DNA of 64,000 nt from Alphaproteobacteria bacterium (GCA_018823325.1 JAHJIJ010000015.1:372001-436000), one strand, 5' to 3'. Shown: positions 46,562 to 57,637, counted from the stretch's first letter. Notes: a model not told the origin generated them from the letters alone. Translations and numbers: made by a program.

Positions 46562-46706
46562 GCGAAGCGACAGGGACGGGTACAAAGGTAACATAACCGC
46601 TCTGCTCGTCCCGTTTTGCAGCGTTCGTCGCAAAGCCTGGTACCCGAAGCCGGCGCCGGTTCGTTTTCTCGACATGCCCATACCGGGCAACAAGAGAGGA
46701 TGGACC

Positions 46707-46856
46707 ATGGCAAATCAGAACCAGCAGAACGATCAGCAGCAGCCCGGCCAGGGCGGCCAGCAGGATCAATCCAACAGCGACAAGTCTGGACGCCAGCAGG
46801 GCGGCCAGAACGACAAGAGCGGTCAGGATGACACCCGGCGCCAGGATCAGCGCTGA
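46707..46856 (+). CDS. 49-residue Gln/Asp-rich disordered small protein
   Basis: The ATG at 46707 has AGAGAGGA upstream. The peptide (MANQNQQNDQQQPGQGGQQDQ...) is composed almost only of Q, G, N, D, S, K and R, with no hydrophobic core; it should be disordered and cytosolic. It ends in RRQDQR and TGA, 14 bp before a strong terminator. Its low-complexity composition resembles small Gly/Gln/Lys-rich stress proteins, but no family is assigned. Confidence 0.65.
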   Translation: MANQNQQNDQQQPGQGGQQDQSNSDKSGRQQGGQNDKSGQDDTRRQDQR

Positions 46857-46870
46857 TCGAAATGCAAAAT

Positions 46871-46898
46871 GGCCGCCGGGAAACCGGCGGCCTTTGTT
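46871..46898. terminator. GAAA-tetraloop terminator between the small Gln-rich gene and gdhA
   Basis: GGCCGCCGG, tetraloop GAAA, CCGGCGGCC, then TTTGTT on plus and ATTTTG on minus. A nine-bp GC stem with a stable tetraloop that can serve both convergent genes. Confidence 0.88.
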
Positions 46899-46940
46899 CA
46901 CTAGAGTCCCAGGAACGTCGCTCTTCCGTTTTCTGCGTGC

Positions 46941-48847
<1,907 letters not shown>

Positions 48848-49588
48848 ATGAGCATCCCTCTCGATCCTGCCGCCGACACGCCCGCCATCCCGGAAACCCT
48901 CGACGAGAGCTGGCGCGTCGCACTGGCTGATGCGTTCGCGGCGCCCTCCATGGCCAAGCTCAAGCGCTTCCTCATAGAGCGCAAAGCCGACGGCGCCCGT
49001 ATCTTTCCGCGCGGCGCTGACTGGTTCAATGCCTTGGCGCTCACGCCGCTGCCTGCCGTGCGCGCGGTGATTCTCGGGCAGGACCCTTATCACGGGCCGG
49101 GGCAGGCGCATGGTCTGTGCTTCTCAGTGAAGCCGGGCGTTCCCCCGCCGCCGAGCCTCGTCAACATCTTCAAGGAACTGCGCTCGGACGTCGGCTTTCC
49201 GCCGCCCGGTCACGGCCATCTCGTTCACTGGGCGCAGCAGGGCGTGCTGCTGCTCAACAGCGTGCTGACCGTCGAGATGGGCAAGGCCGGCGCCCATGCC
49301 AATCAAGGGTGGGAACGGTTCACCGACGCGGTGATCGCAAAGGTCGCCGCGCAGGAGGCGCCGGTCGCCTTCCTGCTCTGGGGTGCCTATGCGCAGAAGA
49401 AAGCGGCATTCGTGCAGGATGTCAGCGCCGGGGGCCGCCATCTTGTGCTGCGTGCGCCGCATCCCTCGCCGCTCTCGGCCTATAATGGGTTCTTTGGCTG
49501 CCGGCACTTCTCCCGCGCCAATGAATTTCTCGAGGCCCAGGGTCGCGGCACCATCGACTGGAGCCTGCCGCAAGAACCCGCCGCCTGA
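48848..49588 (+). CDS. ung: Uracil-DNA glycosylase
   Basis: 246 residues, family 1 UDG. The water-activating motif [18 protein letters not shown] holds Asp79. [22 protein letters not shown] and the [20 protein letters not shown]-intercalation loop follow. It removes uracil from DNA in base-excision repair. It starts at ATG 48848 after the unassigned region. Confidence 0.96.
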   Translation: MSIPLDPAADTPAIPETLDESWRVALADAFAAPSMAKLKRFLIERKADGARIFPRGADWFNALALTPLPAVRAVILGQDPYHGPGQAHGLCFSVKPGVPPPPSLVNIFKELRSDVGFPPPGHGHLVHWAQQGVLLLNSVLTVEMGKAGAHANQGWERFTDAVIAKVAAQEAPVAFLLWGAYAQKKAAFVQDVSAGGRHLVLRAPHPSPLSAYNGFFGCRHFSRANEFLEAQGRGTIDWSLPQEPAA

Positions 49589-49664
49589 GCGCTCAGCCGC
49601 TCTTCCCGCCGCCGCCGAAATGGGGCAGGGATTTCCGACACATCCTGATTCGGAGCTTCCCCTC

Positions 49665-50594
49665 ATGGCATCCGGCCTCGCTGCCCTGCTCGACGACGTT
49701 GCCGCCATTGCCCGTATCGCCGCCGCATCTGTGGACGATGTGTCCGCCGCCGCCGGCAAGGCGAGCATGAAGGCGGCGGGCGTGGTGGTCGACGATGCCG
49801 CCGTCACGCCGACCTACGTCACCGGTTTCTCCCCCAAGCGCGAGCTGCCGATGATCTGGCGGATCGCTATGGGGTCGCTGCGCAACAAGCTCATCATCCT
49901 GCTCCCGCTCGCCCTGCTGCTCAGCGCCTTCCTGCCCGCCGCCATCACCCCGCTGCTGATGATCGGCGGCGCGTTCCTCGCCTTCGAGGGTGCCGAGAAG
50001 ATCCTTGAGTTTCTCGGCGGCGGCCATGGCCATGACGAGGACGTGCTCCCCGTCGATGGTGACCCTGCCACGCTGGAGAAGGAGAAAGTCTCCGGCGCAA
50101 TCCGCACCGATCTCATCCTCTCCGCCGAAATCATGGCCATCGCGCTGGCGGATGTCGCCAGCCGCCCGATCCTCACCCAGGCCGCCGTGCTGATCGTGGT
50201 AGGGCTGCTCGTGACGGTCGCTGTCTACGGCGTCGTCGCGCTGATCGTGAAGCTCGATGACATCGGCCTGCACCTTGCCGCCAAGCCCAGTGCGCTGGCC
50301 CAGCGCAGCGGGCGCGCGCTCGTGCACATGATGCCGGGGGTGCTTGGCCTGCTCGAAACGATCGGCATGATCGCGATGCTGTGGGTTGGCGGCGGCATCA
50401 TTCTGCACGGGCTGGAGGGCACACCGCTCGCAGTGCTGCCCCATACTCAGCATGCGATTGCGGAAGCAATCAGCCACGCGCCAGCGATCATGTGGATCGT
50501 CAACGCCGTGCTGGCCGCCATCTTCGGCTTTATCATTGGTGCGGTGATTGCGGTCGTCGTCCACCTCGTCCAGCGGATGCGTGGCGCCCACTAA
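49665..50594 (+). CDS. DUF808 family membrane protein (YedI-like)
   Basis: 309 residues. It begins MASGLAALLDDVAAIARIAAAS-VDDVSAAAGKAS, the DUF808 signature. GFSPKRELPMIWRIAMGSLRNK and several membrane helices follow (about 75-100, 155-200, 230-260, 280-305). The inner-membrane family is of unknown function. The ATG at 49665 matches the family start. A small gene converges on its end. Confidence 0.88.
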   Translation: MASGLAALLDDVAAIARIAAASVDDVSAAAGKASMKAAGVVVDDAAVTPTYVTGFSPKRELPMIWRIAMGSLRNKLIILLPLALLLSAFLPAAITPLLMIGGAFLAFEGAEKILEFLGGGHGHDEDVLPVDGDPATLEKEKVSGAIRTDLILSAEIMAIALADVASRPILTQAAVLIVVGLLVTVAVYGVVALIVKLDDIGLHLAAKPSALAQRSGRALVHMMPGVLGLLETIGMIAMLWVGGGIILHGLEGTPLAVLPHTQHAIAEAISHAPAIMWIVNAVLAAIFGFIIGAVIAVVVHLVQRMRGAH

Positions 50595-50608
50595 AGCCGG
50601 GGATAGCC

Positions 50609-50962
50609 TCAGCGCTCCGGCAAACAGCCAAAGCCCTCGTGGAGCCGTGCCGAACGCGTGGCGAGCAGCGGCACCTTCGCCGTGAGACGCCGGCTTTCCG
50701 GCGCATCCTCATAGCGCACCAGCGCCATCCAGGGCACGCCCGCCAGATCGCTCTGGCAGCTTTCCAGCGTGCGATTCTCGATGTAGCGGCATGAGCAGCC
50801 GAGGCGCGCGGCCAGCCCTGCGGCCTGCTGCGCTTCCCGCTCCCATCCGGGCCAGCTCACCGCCGCCCAGAACGCAAGCAGCGCCACCGGCACGAGCGCC
50901 AGCCAGCGGGAGGCCCGCCGCATCATGGCTTTGCGCGCGCCGCCCGCGACACCCCCCTGCAT
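50609..50962 (-). CDS. Hypothetical small membrane-anchored protein
   Basis: 117 residues. One N-terminal membrane segment (WLALVPVALLAFWAAVSW) is followed by an outside domain with LGCSCRYIENRTLESC and a further Cys near the end (GFGCLP), so disulfides are possible. The ATG at 50962 has AAGGGGA seven bases upstream and was preferred to the ATG at 50980. It diverges from the serine-hydrolase homologue by 44 bp. A similar pairing may be kept in relatives, but I cannot check this. Confidence 0.6.
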   Translation of the reverse strand: MQGGVAGGARKAMMRRASRWLALVPVALLAFWAAVSWPGWEREAQQAAGLAARLGCSCRYIENRTLESCQSDLAGVPWMALVRYEDAPESRRLTAKVPLLATRSARLHEGFGCLPER

Positions 50963-51006
50963 CTGAATATCCCCTTTCATCGCGCTGCGTGATAGGGCCG
51001 TGCGCG

Positions 51007-52119
51007 ATGAAGATCAAAAGCCTTTCCCGCTGGCTGTGCGTCACCGCCGCCAGCCTGATGCTCGCCGGGGCAGGTGCGTCGCAGGACGTGCCCGCCAGCC
51101 GCTACGCCGTGCTGAAGGATAGCGCCGGCCTGTCCGCCCTCGCCCTGCGCGATGCCATCGATCCGCTGTTCGATCCCGGCGAGGGGCCGGACGTGGGCGA
51201 AACGCGCGCCCTCATCGTCATGCGCGGCGGCGAGATCGTCGCCGAGCGATATGGCGACGGATTTTCGCCGGAGAGCCGCTTCCTCAGCTGGTCGATCGCG
51301 CGCACCGTGACAGGTCTGATTGCGGGGATGATGGTCTCGGACGGATTGCTGGCGCTGGACGATCCCGCCCCCGTGTCCGCCTGGCGCCAGACCGGCGATC
51401 CCCGCGCCGCGATCACGCTGCGCCAGCTGCTCCAGATGAGCAGCGGTTTGCAGCACCGCGAGGACTGGCAGCCCGGTGCCTCCAGCGACACGCTGGCGAT
51501 GCTGACGGGCGAGGGCGCTGCGGATCAGGCAGCCTTCGCCGCCGCCAAGCCGCTGGTGCAGTCTCCCGGCGAAACCTTCGCGCCGAGCGCGGGCAGCAGC
51601 ATGATCCTCGCCGGAATCATGACCGATCGGCTGACCGGCAGCAGTGACCCCGCCGCGCGCCGGGCCGCCATGGCGCGGTTCCTTGCCGCGCGGTTCGCCG
51701 GTCCGCTCGGCCTGCGCGATTTTGTGCCCGAATACGATGCGAGCGGCACGCTGCAAGGCGCCATGATGATGCACATGACCGCGCGCGATTATGCGACGGT
51801 GGGCGAGTTCATCCGCCAGCGCGGCCATGTAAACGGGCGCCAGCTCATTGCCGATCCCTGGTTCGATTTCATGACTGCACCCTCTCCCGCCAACCCGGCC
51901 TTCGGCGGCCATCTCTGGCTCAACCGTGGCGGCGACCCCTCAATGCTTTTTCCCGGACAGGCCAGTCCCGGCGTCATGGCGGCGGTGGGCGAACGAGGCC
52001 AGTTCGTCCTGGTCTCGCCTGAACAGAAGCTGGTGATCGTCCGCCTCGGCATCACCCGCGAAGAAGACATGGACGCGCTGCGCGAAGCGATGGCGCGATT
52101 GGTCCGGCGATTTTCGTGA
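51007..52119 (+). CDS. Serine hydrolase (beta-lactamase class C / 6-aminohexanoate hydrolase-like), probably catalytically inactive
   Basis: 370 residues with a signal peptide (MKIKSLSRWLCVTAASLMLAGAGA). The fold is recognisable from ALIVMRGGEIVAERYG, FLSWSIARTVTGLIAGMMV, LRQLLQMSSGLQH and LRDFVPEYDASGT. The S-x-x-K motif reads Ser96-Ile-Ala-Arg99, so the catalytic Lys is Arg. The Y-x-[NS] motif region reads FAPSAGSS with Pro193 at the Tyr position. It may have lost hydrolase function and act as a binding protein, or use another mechanism. Confidence 0.8.
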   Translation: MKIKSLSRWLCVTAASLMLAGAGASQDVPASRYAVLKDSAGLSALALRDAIDPLFDPGEGPDVGETRALIVMRGGEIVAERYGDGFSPESRFLSWSIARTVTGLIAGMMVSDGLLALDDPAPVSAWRQTGDPRAAITLRQLLQMSSGLQHREDWQPGASSDTLAMLTGEGAADQAAFAAAKPLVQSPGETFAPSAGSSMILAGIMTDRLTGSSDPAARRAAMARFLAARFAGPLGLRDFVPEYDASGTLQGAMMMHMTARDYATVGEFIRQRGHVNGRQLIADPWFDFMTAPSPANPAFGGHLWLNRGGDPSMLFPGQASPGVMAAVGERGQFVLVSPEQKLVIVRLGITREEDMDALREAMARLVRRFS

Positions 52120-52215
52120 GCGTGTGCGGAGAGCTTCGAATGTCCGCTGTGCGCCGGCGCGCGGTCCGATAGCGGACGGTCAGGACACGACGACTGTACG
52201 GACGTTTCATTACTC

Positions 52216-52302
52216 GTCACCCTGAACTTGTTTCAGGGTCCATCTCCCGATCGGGCTCAGGGTTTCCGGGCACGATGGATGCTGAAACAAGTTCAGCATG
52301 AC
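52216..52302. repeat. Palindromic repeat, GAACTTGTTTCAGG family
   Basis: GTCACCCTGAACTTGTTTCAGG...TCCAT (52216-52243) is mirrored by ATGGATGCTGAAACAAGTTCAGCATGAC (52275-52302, given as arms). This is a second class of REP-like inverted repeat widespread in alphaproteobacteria. It lies 97 bp after the serine hydrolase gene. Confidence 0.8.
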
Positions 52303-52387
52303 AAAGTGGGGATGACAGCCCCCCACGACAAACTTGTCGAAATCGGCCATTCCCGACACGAAGACAGAGTTGCCATTGCCCAACCAC

Positions 52388-52478
52388 CCGTTCACCCTGA
52401 GCTTGTCGAAGGGCTGCCCTTCTTCTGCCTATGCTTCAAAGGCGAAGGACGGGGCTTCGACGAGCTCAGCCCGAACGG
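52388..52478. repeat. REP/REPIN-like palindromic repeat, second copy of the GAGCTTGTCGAA family
   Basis: CCGTTCACCCTGAGCTTGTC continues GAAGGGCTGCCCTTC and is mirrored by GACGGGGCTTCGACGAGCTC-AGCCCGAACGG. Same family as 20653-20738. It lies in the 522-bp gap (52120-52641) between the serine hydrolase and the lipoprotein genes; that gap otherwise holds the palindrome at 52216 and no gene. Confidence 0.85.
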
Positions 52479-52641
52479 AATAAGTATGAGAACAACCGCT
52501 TCCCATGACAAACTTGCCATTCGCCGGTCGTTCACCGGCGCGCAAAAGCGAGCGTGGCAGATATCCCGTCTTTGGCAATAAAAGCAGCCTGTCCGGACGC
52601 GACAACATTGCGGACACAGAACAACCATCTAATACAGCGCA

Positions 52642-53127
52642 ATGATTCGAATAATGACCAAGGTGTCTGCGCAAGCTTTCGCCGCGGTTTGCGGCCTAAT
52701 CTATTTGACAGCTTGCTCCTCACGATCGACGCAAAATGAGGGTGCATCAGCAGAACATAAATCTGTCGTCCTTAGCATCACCGAACTCACAGGCGGGGCA
52801 ATCAGTGGCACTGCCCGATGTAAGGACGATGCGGGCAGGGTGCTCATGCGGGACGAATGCGTGCCTTCAGAAAGAGCTTTGACAGATGCGGTCCTTGCCT
52901 GCGGCCCCTCGATAGCCACGATTGATCTCTCATGGTCTCACACAAAATACGTGGCATTTCCCACCAACTGGCGACCAGACAACCCATCGAGTCTGGAAGT
53001 TGTGCGGTGTGTGCAAAGCAAAGTGGGATTTTCTTTTTCTGCTATGATCAGCGACGGACCAAGGCCCGGCGAGTTTCCAGAAGGCGACCGTACGGCATTC
53101 CTGAGCCTTCATGCTCCACGGCCATGA
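52642..53127 (+). CDS. Hypothetical lipoprotein
   Basis: 161 residues with a signal peptide and lipobox LTAC (Cys25), so it should be lipidated and anchored in an envelope membrane. The mature part is Ser/Thr-rich with four further cysteines. Codon use is less GC-biased than in neighbours and it is flanked by repeats, which suggests an accessory gene. No family is recognised. A start at ATG 52654 is possible. Confidence 0.6.
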   Translation: MIRIMTKVSAQAFAAVCGLIYLTACSSRSTQNEGASAEHKSVVLSITELTGGAISGTARCKDDAGRVLMRDECVPSERALTDAVLACGPSIATIDLSWSHTKYVAFPTNWRPDNPSSLEVVRCVQSKVGFSFSAMISDGPRPGEFPEGDRTAFLSLHAPRP

Positions 53128-53238
53128 ACGTCCGCTAGCCACACCTCTGCGGTCATCTGGGGGGCGTGGGGCCGCCGCGAAATCCGACATCCTCTCAATT
53201 TCGGCCTTGCCAACGCAAACCTACGAAACCCCTCGCCC

Positions 53239-54057
53239 TCAAAGCAGAAACTGCCCTTCGATCACCGTGCGGCATCGCCCGGTCAGAATCGCCCGCTCGC
53301 CCGCGCGTTCGCAGTCAATATATCCACCCCGCGCACTCGCCTGATAGGCCGTGAAGCGGTCGCGCCCCAGCCGTTCGCTCCAATAGGGTGTGAGCAGGCA
53401 GTGGGCCGAGCCGGTCACCGGGTCTTCGTCGATCCCCGCCCCCGGCGCGAAGGCGCGGCTGACCACGTCCGTCTCGCGGCCCGACGCGGTGGCAATGATC
53501 AGGAGATTGCCGAGCTTGCCGAGCGCGGGAAAGTCAGGCCGCAGGGCGCGCACCTGCGCTTCGTCCGCATAGACGAGCAGGCGATAGCCGCCGTCGCGCG
53601 CGCGCATCTCCGTCGGCGCGGGGCCACCGAGCAGAGTCGCGATCTCAGGCAGATCAGCCGGGTCCATGGTCCAGGCGGGCAGATCGAGCCGGTAGGCATC
53701 GGCCCCCATGCCGACCGCGCGGCTGACCACCAGATCCCCGGCCTGTCGTGTACGGAAGCGGATGCTCTGCCGCTCTGCGCCCATCAACGCATGGCCGCTC
53801 GCCAGCGTGGCATGGCCGCACAGGGCAACTTCCACGGCGGGCGTGAACCAGCGCAGCTCGTAGTCCGCGCCTGCACCGGACGGCAGCGGCACGTTGAAGG
53901 CCGTCTCGGCCAGATTATTCTCCTGCGCGATCGCCTGCAGCACATCGTCGCCCAGCCATTGGTCGAGCGGCATGACGGCCGCCGGATTGCCGGTAAACGG
54001 CGCATGCGCAAAGGCATCGATCTGAACGAACGGAAGCCTTGTTGACCGCTGGGTCAT
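53239..54057 (-). CDS. PhzF family phenazine-biosynthesis-like isomerase
   Basis: 272 residues with the two diaminopimelate-epimerase-like halves: FVQIDAFAHAPFTGNPAAVM at the start, the catalytic Glu in NNLAETAFN, FTPAVEVALCGHATLASGH in the middle and EDPVTGSAHC near the C-terminus. No other phenazine genes are nearby, so the substrate is unknown. ATG overlaps the stop of the cation-efflux gene (ATGA). Confidence 0.9.
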   Translation of the reverse strand: MTQRSTRLPFVQIDAFAHAPFTGNPAAVMPLDQWLGDDVLQAIAQENNLAETAFNVPLPSGAGADYELRWFTPAVEVALCGHATLASGHALMGAERQSIRFRTRQAGDLVVSRAVGMGADAYRLDLPAWTMDPADLPEIATLLGGPAPTEMRARDGGYRLLVYADEAQVRALRPDFPALGKLGNLLIIATASGRETDVVSRAFAPGAGIDEDPVTGSAHCLLTPYWSERLGRDRFTAYQASARGGYIDCERAGERAILTGRCRTVIEGQFLL

Positions 54058-55055
54058 GGCGCGGGCGTGTCCTTCGTCTTGCCCGTCGCCAGCGCTTCAT
54101 CGGCCAGCACGATGCGCGCTTCCTGCTGGGCGAGCGTGTCGCCGCCTTCGGGCTGGTCGGCGGGATCGGGATGAATGATCAGCTCCAGGCCAGGGAAATG
54201 CGCGTTCAGGTCGCGGGTGATGTCCTCCATGACGTCATGCGCCTCCTTGAGGGGCAGCTGCGGATCGAGCCAGATGTGGAACTGGGCGATGTCGCGTGAT
54301 CCGCTCGTCCGCGTCCTCAGATCATGGATTCCCTGCAGCGCGGGGTGGCGCTCGGCAATATCCAGAAAGCGCTGGCGCTTCTCCAGCGGCCATTCCTTGT
54401 CCATCAGCTGGTTGATGGCGGTCATGGCGGTGCGCCACGCATTGATGCCGAGCCACAGGCCGATCGCCAGGCCGAAGAGCGCATCCGCGCCCCGCAGACG
54501 CAGCACTGCTTCCAGCACCAGCGCGAGGATCACCGATCCGTTGAGCAACAGATCGCCGCGATAATGCAGGCTGTCCGCGCTGATCGCCACCGATCCGGTC
54601 GCTCGGATCGCCCGGGCCTGATAGCTCACCAGCGCGATCGTGAGGACGATGGCGAGGATTGAGACACCGACGCCATATTCGATGTCCACCGGCGCACCTG
54701 CGCTGCCGAACCGCTCGATCGAACGTACGATAATGAGCACCGCCGCCACACTGATCAGCGAAACCTGGAACAGGGCGGCGAGCGCCTCAGCTTTGCCGTG
54801 TCCGAAGCGGTGATCGTAATCTGCCGGACGCGCGGCGAGGCGAACGGCGAACAGCGTCACGAGGCTCGCCACGAGGTCGAGTCCGGTGTCGGCGAGCGAG
54901 CCGAGCAGCGCGATGGATTCGGTGCGCAGGACAGCCCAGCTCTTGGCCGTGGCGAGAATGATGGCGACGGCGACACTGGCGAGCGCCGCCTTGCGATTGA
55001 CCGCGCCGACCACGGCGAGCTGGTCGTCCCGCATGGATGGCATGGTATCGCTCAT
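54054..55055 (-). CDS. Cation diffusion facilitator (FieF/CzcD-like divalent metal efflux)
   Basis: 333 residues with six membrane helices and a C-terminal cytoplasmic domain. SLADTGLDLVASLVTL carries the two metal-binding Asp residues of helix 2, HRFGHGKAEALAAL follows, and ADSLHYRGD is the helix 5 H/D motif. These fit an Fe/Zn efflux CDF. A starts at ATG 55055, seven bases after pdxH. It is cotranscribed with the PhzF-like gene. Confidence 0.9.
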   Translation of the reverse strand: MSDTMPSMRDDQLAVVGAVNRKAALASVAVAIILATAKSWAVLRTESIALLGSLADTGLDLVASLVTLFAVRLAARPADYDHRFGHGKAEALAALFQVSLISVAAVLIIVRSIERFGSAGAPVDIEYGVGVSILAIVLTIALVSYQARAIRATGSVAISADSLHYRGDLLLNGSVILALVLEAVLRLRGADALFGLAIGLWLGINAWRTAMTAINQLMDKEWPLEKRQRFLDIAERHPALQGIHDLRTRTSGSRDIAQFHIWLDPQLPLKEAHDVMEDITRDLNAHFPGLELIIHPDPADQPEGGDTLAQQEARIVLADEALATGKTKDTPAP

Positions 55056-55062
55056 CGGCCAC

Positions 55063-55683
55063 TCACGGGTAGAGCATCTGCGTTGTCCAGCCGCCCGCGC
55101 CAGTCGCCTCGTAGCGGCGGCGCTCATGCAGACGGAAGGCGCGGTCGAGCCAGAACTCCATGGCGCGTGGCACGAGGCGGAAGCCGGACCAGTGCGGAGG
55201 GCGCTGCACATCCGTCCCGGCAAAGCGCGCTTCGACGGCCTTGATGCGATCCTCAAAGGTTTCGCGGGCATCCAGCGGCCGCGACTGATCCGAGGCCCAG
55301 GCCCCGATCTGCGAGACGCGGGGACGCGAGGCAAAATAGGCGTCCGCCGTGGCCGCATCGACCTGGACGACAGGACCCTCGATGCGGATCTGCCGCCGCA
55401 GCGATTTCCAGTGGAAGAGCAGCGCCGCCTCCGGACTGGCCAGCAATTCGCCAGCCTTGCGGCTCTCGAAATTGGTGTAGAAAGTGAAGCCTTCCGGCCC
55501 ATGTCCTTTGAGCAGCACCATCCGCGATGACGGGCGGCCCTGAGCGTCCACCGTTGCGAGGGCCATGGCCTCGGGATCATTGGGCTCGCTCGCACGAGCA
55601 TCGGCCAACCACTGCGAGAAAAGGGCGAAGGGATCGTCCGTGAGCGTGGTCGGTTCGGGCATGGGTGTGGTCTGCGTCGTCAT
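55063..55683 (-). CDS. pdxH: Pyridoxamine 5'-phosphate oxidase
   Basis: 206 residues. DPFALFSQWLADARASEPNDPEAMALATVD, GRPSSRMVLLKGHGPEGFTFYTNFESRK, WKSLRRQIRIEG and the C-terminal FWLDRAFRLHERRRY/...WTTQMLYP motif make it a full-length FMN-dependent PdxH. It oxidises PNP/PMP to pyridoxal 5'-phosphate. First gene of a pdxH-CDF-phzF operon; diverges from the gene at 55842. Confidence 0.95.
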   Translation of the reverse strand: MTTQTTPMPEPTTLTDDPFALFSQWLADARASEPNDPEAMALATVDAQGRPSSRMVLLKGHGPEGFTFYTNFESRKAGELLASPEAALLFHWKSLRRQIRIEGPVVQVDAATADAYFASRPRVSQIGAWASDQSRPLDARETFEDRIKAVEARFAGTDVQRPPHWSGFRLVPRAMEFWLDRAFRLHERRRYEATGAGGWTTQMLYP

Positions 55684-55841
55684 GGGCTTTCCCTAGCCTG
55701 TGCGGTGCTGCGTGGGAACTCTCCTGTACCGCTCACTCGTTCATTCATGTAGGGGCAAGGCACGGCTCCCTAGGGTTTCCGCGCCGATGCCGGACCAGTG
55801 GGGTGGGATGGCGCGGGACATTCCTGCGCAAGAGGACCACC

Positions 55842-56537
55842 ATGTATTTTTCCCCGTCCATCCGGCTTGTCGCCATCTTTGCCTTGCTCGGGGCCGCTAC
55901 ACCGAGCCTTGCCCAGTGGGATCGCGGCCAGCGTGGCTGGGGCGGTTCCCGTTTCGATTCGCCGCGCGCGCCGCTTTCGAGCAGCAGCCGCGACCCACGC
56001 GAAGGTCAGGTGGATGCGGCGCAGTTCATGGCCGATGGCGTTGCCGACCGACTCGGTGACGGCCCGGTCGAAATATCCACTCTAACTGGTGCCATTGATG
56101 ATGTCGGCGAGGCGGCGCCTTTCGAAGCGGCGGTTATCGATCAGCTTGTAAAGGCAGGCTACGATACGATCACGGCCCCGTCCGCGGACGGCGGGCAGAT
56201 CACCGAACTGCGTATTCGCCGCGAGGTGCTCGTGCCCGAGGAAACGAAGCGCAAGCCGGTCAGCGGCGAGATGACGGTCGGCACCGGCACGCACGGCTCG
56301 ATGGTGGGTATGGCGCTGGCGGTGGATCTTTCCAAGCCGCTCAAGGCCTTGGTGTCCACTCGGATGGAAGCGCGCATCCTCGACAAGGCCACCGGCGCAC
56401 CCTTGTGGGAAGGCCGCGCCGAGATCGCGACACGCGAGGGCGATTCGCGCTGGACCGATCAGGCAATCGCCACCCGGCTCGCCGAAGCGCTGTTCGAGCG
56501 CTTCCCGCATGGCCCCGCACGCGTCGCCGCGCGTTAA
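55842..56537 (+). CDS. Hypothetical secreted protein
   Basis: 231 residues with a signal peptide (MYFSPSIRLVAIFALLGAATPSLAQ). A Gly/Arg/Ser-rich linker (RGQRGWGGSRF...) follows and then a ~170-residue domain with VDAAQFMADGVADRLGDG, ITELRIRREVLVP and LWEGRAEIATREGD, which has the look of a lipoprotein-like envelope family (DUF4136-type), though I cannot name it. AGAGGA precedes the ATG. It lies upstream of a J-domain gene. Confidence 0.65.
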   Translation: MYFSPSIRLVAIFALLGAATPSLAQWDRGQRGWGGSRFDSPRAPLSSSSRDPREGQVDAAQFMADGVADRLGDGPVEISTLTGAIDDVGEAAPFEAAVIDQLVKAGYDTITAPSADGGQITELRIRREVLVPEETKRKPVSGEMTVGTGTHGSMVGMALAVDLSKPLKALVSTRMEARILDKATGAPLWEGRAEIATREGDSRWTDQAIATRLAEALFERFPHGPARVAAR

Positions 56538-56630
56538 GGCCCGATGCATCCCCACTTGCGGGCAGCGGCCGTAATCGCCAGATGAATGCCATGAGGCATA
56601 ACATCTTCGCGAAATTGTGGGTGGAACGAC

Positions 56631-57563
56631 ATGGCTGATCCCTATTCGCTGCTGGGCATTCCCCGCGGTGCGGACGAGGCGGCGATCAAATCCGCCTACC
56701 GCAAACTTGCCAAGGAACTTCACCCCGACCGAAACAAGGACAACCCCAAAGCCGCCGAGAAATTCTCGGAGGTCACGCGCGCTTATGATCTCTTGTCCGA
56801 CAAGGATAAGCGCGCGCGGTTCGACCGGGGTGAGATCGATGCCGAAGGCAACCCGACACATCCCTTCGGCTTCGGCGGGCATGGTGGCGGGCGCAGCCAT
56901 GGCGGCCCTGGTGCCGAAGGCTTTGAATTCGCCAGCGGCGGCGCGGACTTCTCGGACATTTTCGAGGGATTGTTCAGCGGCGGACGCGGTCGGCCCGGGA
57001 GTGGCTTCGGCGGTTTTGGCGGACGCAGCGCGCCGCCCCCACAGCGCGGCGCCAATATGGCCTACCGCCTGTCGGTTCCGTTCGTGGACGCAGCCACGCT
57101 GGCGCCGCAGCGGATCACGCTGGCGGATGGCAAGACGATTGATCTGAAGCTGCCCCCCGGAGTGGAAAGCGGCACCCAGATGAAGCTCGGCGGCAAGGGA
57201 CAGCCGGGTCCGGCCGGCCCGGGTGATGCCATTGTCACTATCGAGGTCGGCGATCACCCTTTCTACAAGCGGGATGACGACAATGTGCGGCTGGACCTAC
57301 CGATCAGCCTAAACGAGGCGGTTGTGGGTGCGCGCGTGAAAGTGCCGACCGTCGATGGCCCGGTGATGCTGGCTGTACCGGCCGGCGCGCATTCCGGGCA
57401 GACGCTGCGTCTCAAGGGCAAGGGTTTCCATCGCAAGAGCGGCGGGCGCGGCGACCAGCTGGTGACGCTGATGATCGACGTGCCCGGCCATGATGCGGCG
57501 CTCAAGGCCTTTGTAGAGGGTTGGAGTGATAGCCGCCCGCTGCGCGCGCATCTGGGCGTCTGA
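56631..57563 (+). CDS. J-domain co-chaperone (DnaJ/CbpA-like)
   Basis: 310 residues. The N-terminal J domain (DPYSLLGIPRGADEAAIKSAYRKLAKELHPDRN) has the HPD motif. A Gly/Phe-rich linker and C-terminal DnaJ domains I and II (AYRLSVPFVDAATLAPQRI, LPPGVESGTQMKLGGKGQPG) follow. There is no zinc finger, so it is a CbpA type. It would stimulate DnaK. YihY-like gene follows 74 bp downstream. Confidence 0.9.
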   Translation: MADPYSLLGIPRGADEAAIKSAYRKLAKELHPDRNKDNPKAAEKFSEVTRAYDLLSDKDKRARFDRGEIDAEGNPTHPFGFGGHGGGRSHGGPGAEGFEFASGGADFSDIFEGLFSGGRGRPGSGFGGFGGRSAPPPQRGANMAYRLSVPFVDAATLAPQRITLADGKTIDLKLPPGVESGTQMKLGGKGQPGPAGPGDAIVTIEVGDHPFYKRDDDNVRLDLPISLNEAVVGARVKVPTVDGPVMLAVPAGAHSGQTLRLKGKGFHRKSGGRGDQLVTLMIDVPGHDAALKAFVEGWSDSRPLRAHLGV

Positions 57564-57637
57564 AAGCCATCGGGCCGGCAGAGCGCGCCACGTCGGCGAT
57601 TCCAACCCGCGCTAAATTGCTTTAGAGCCTTCAGGTG

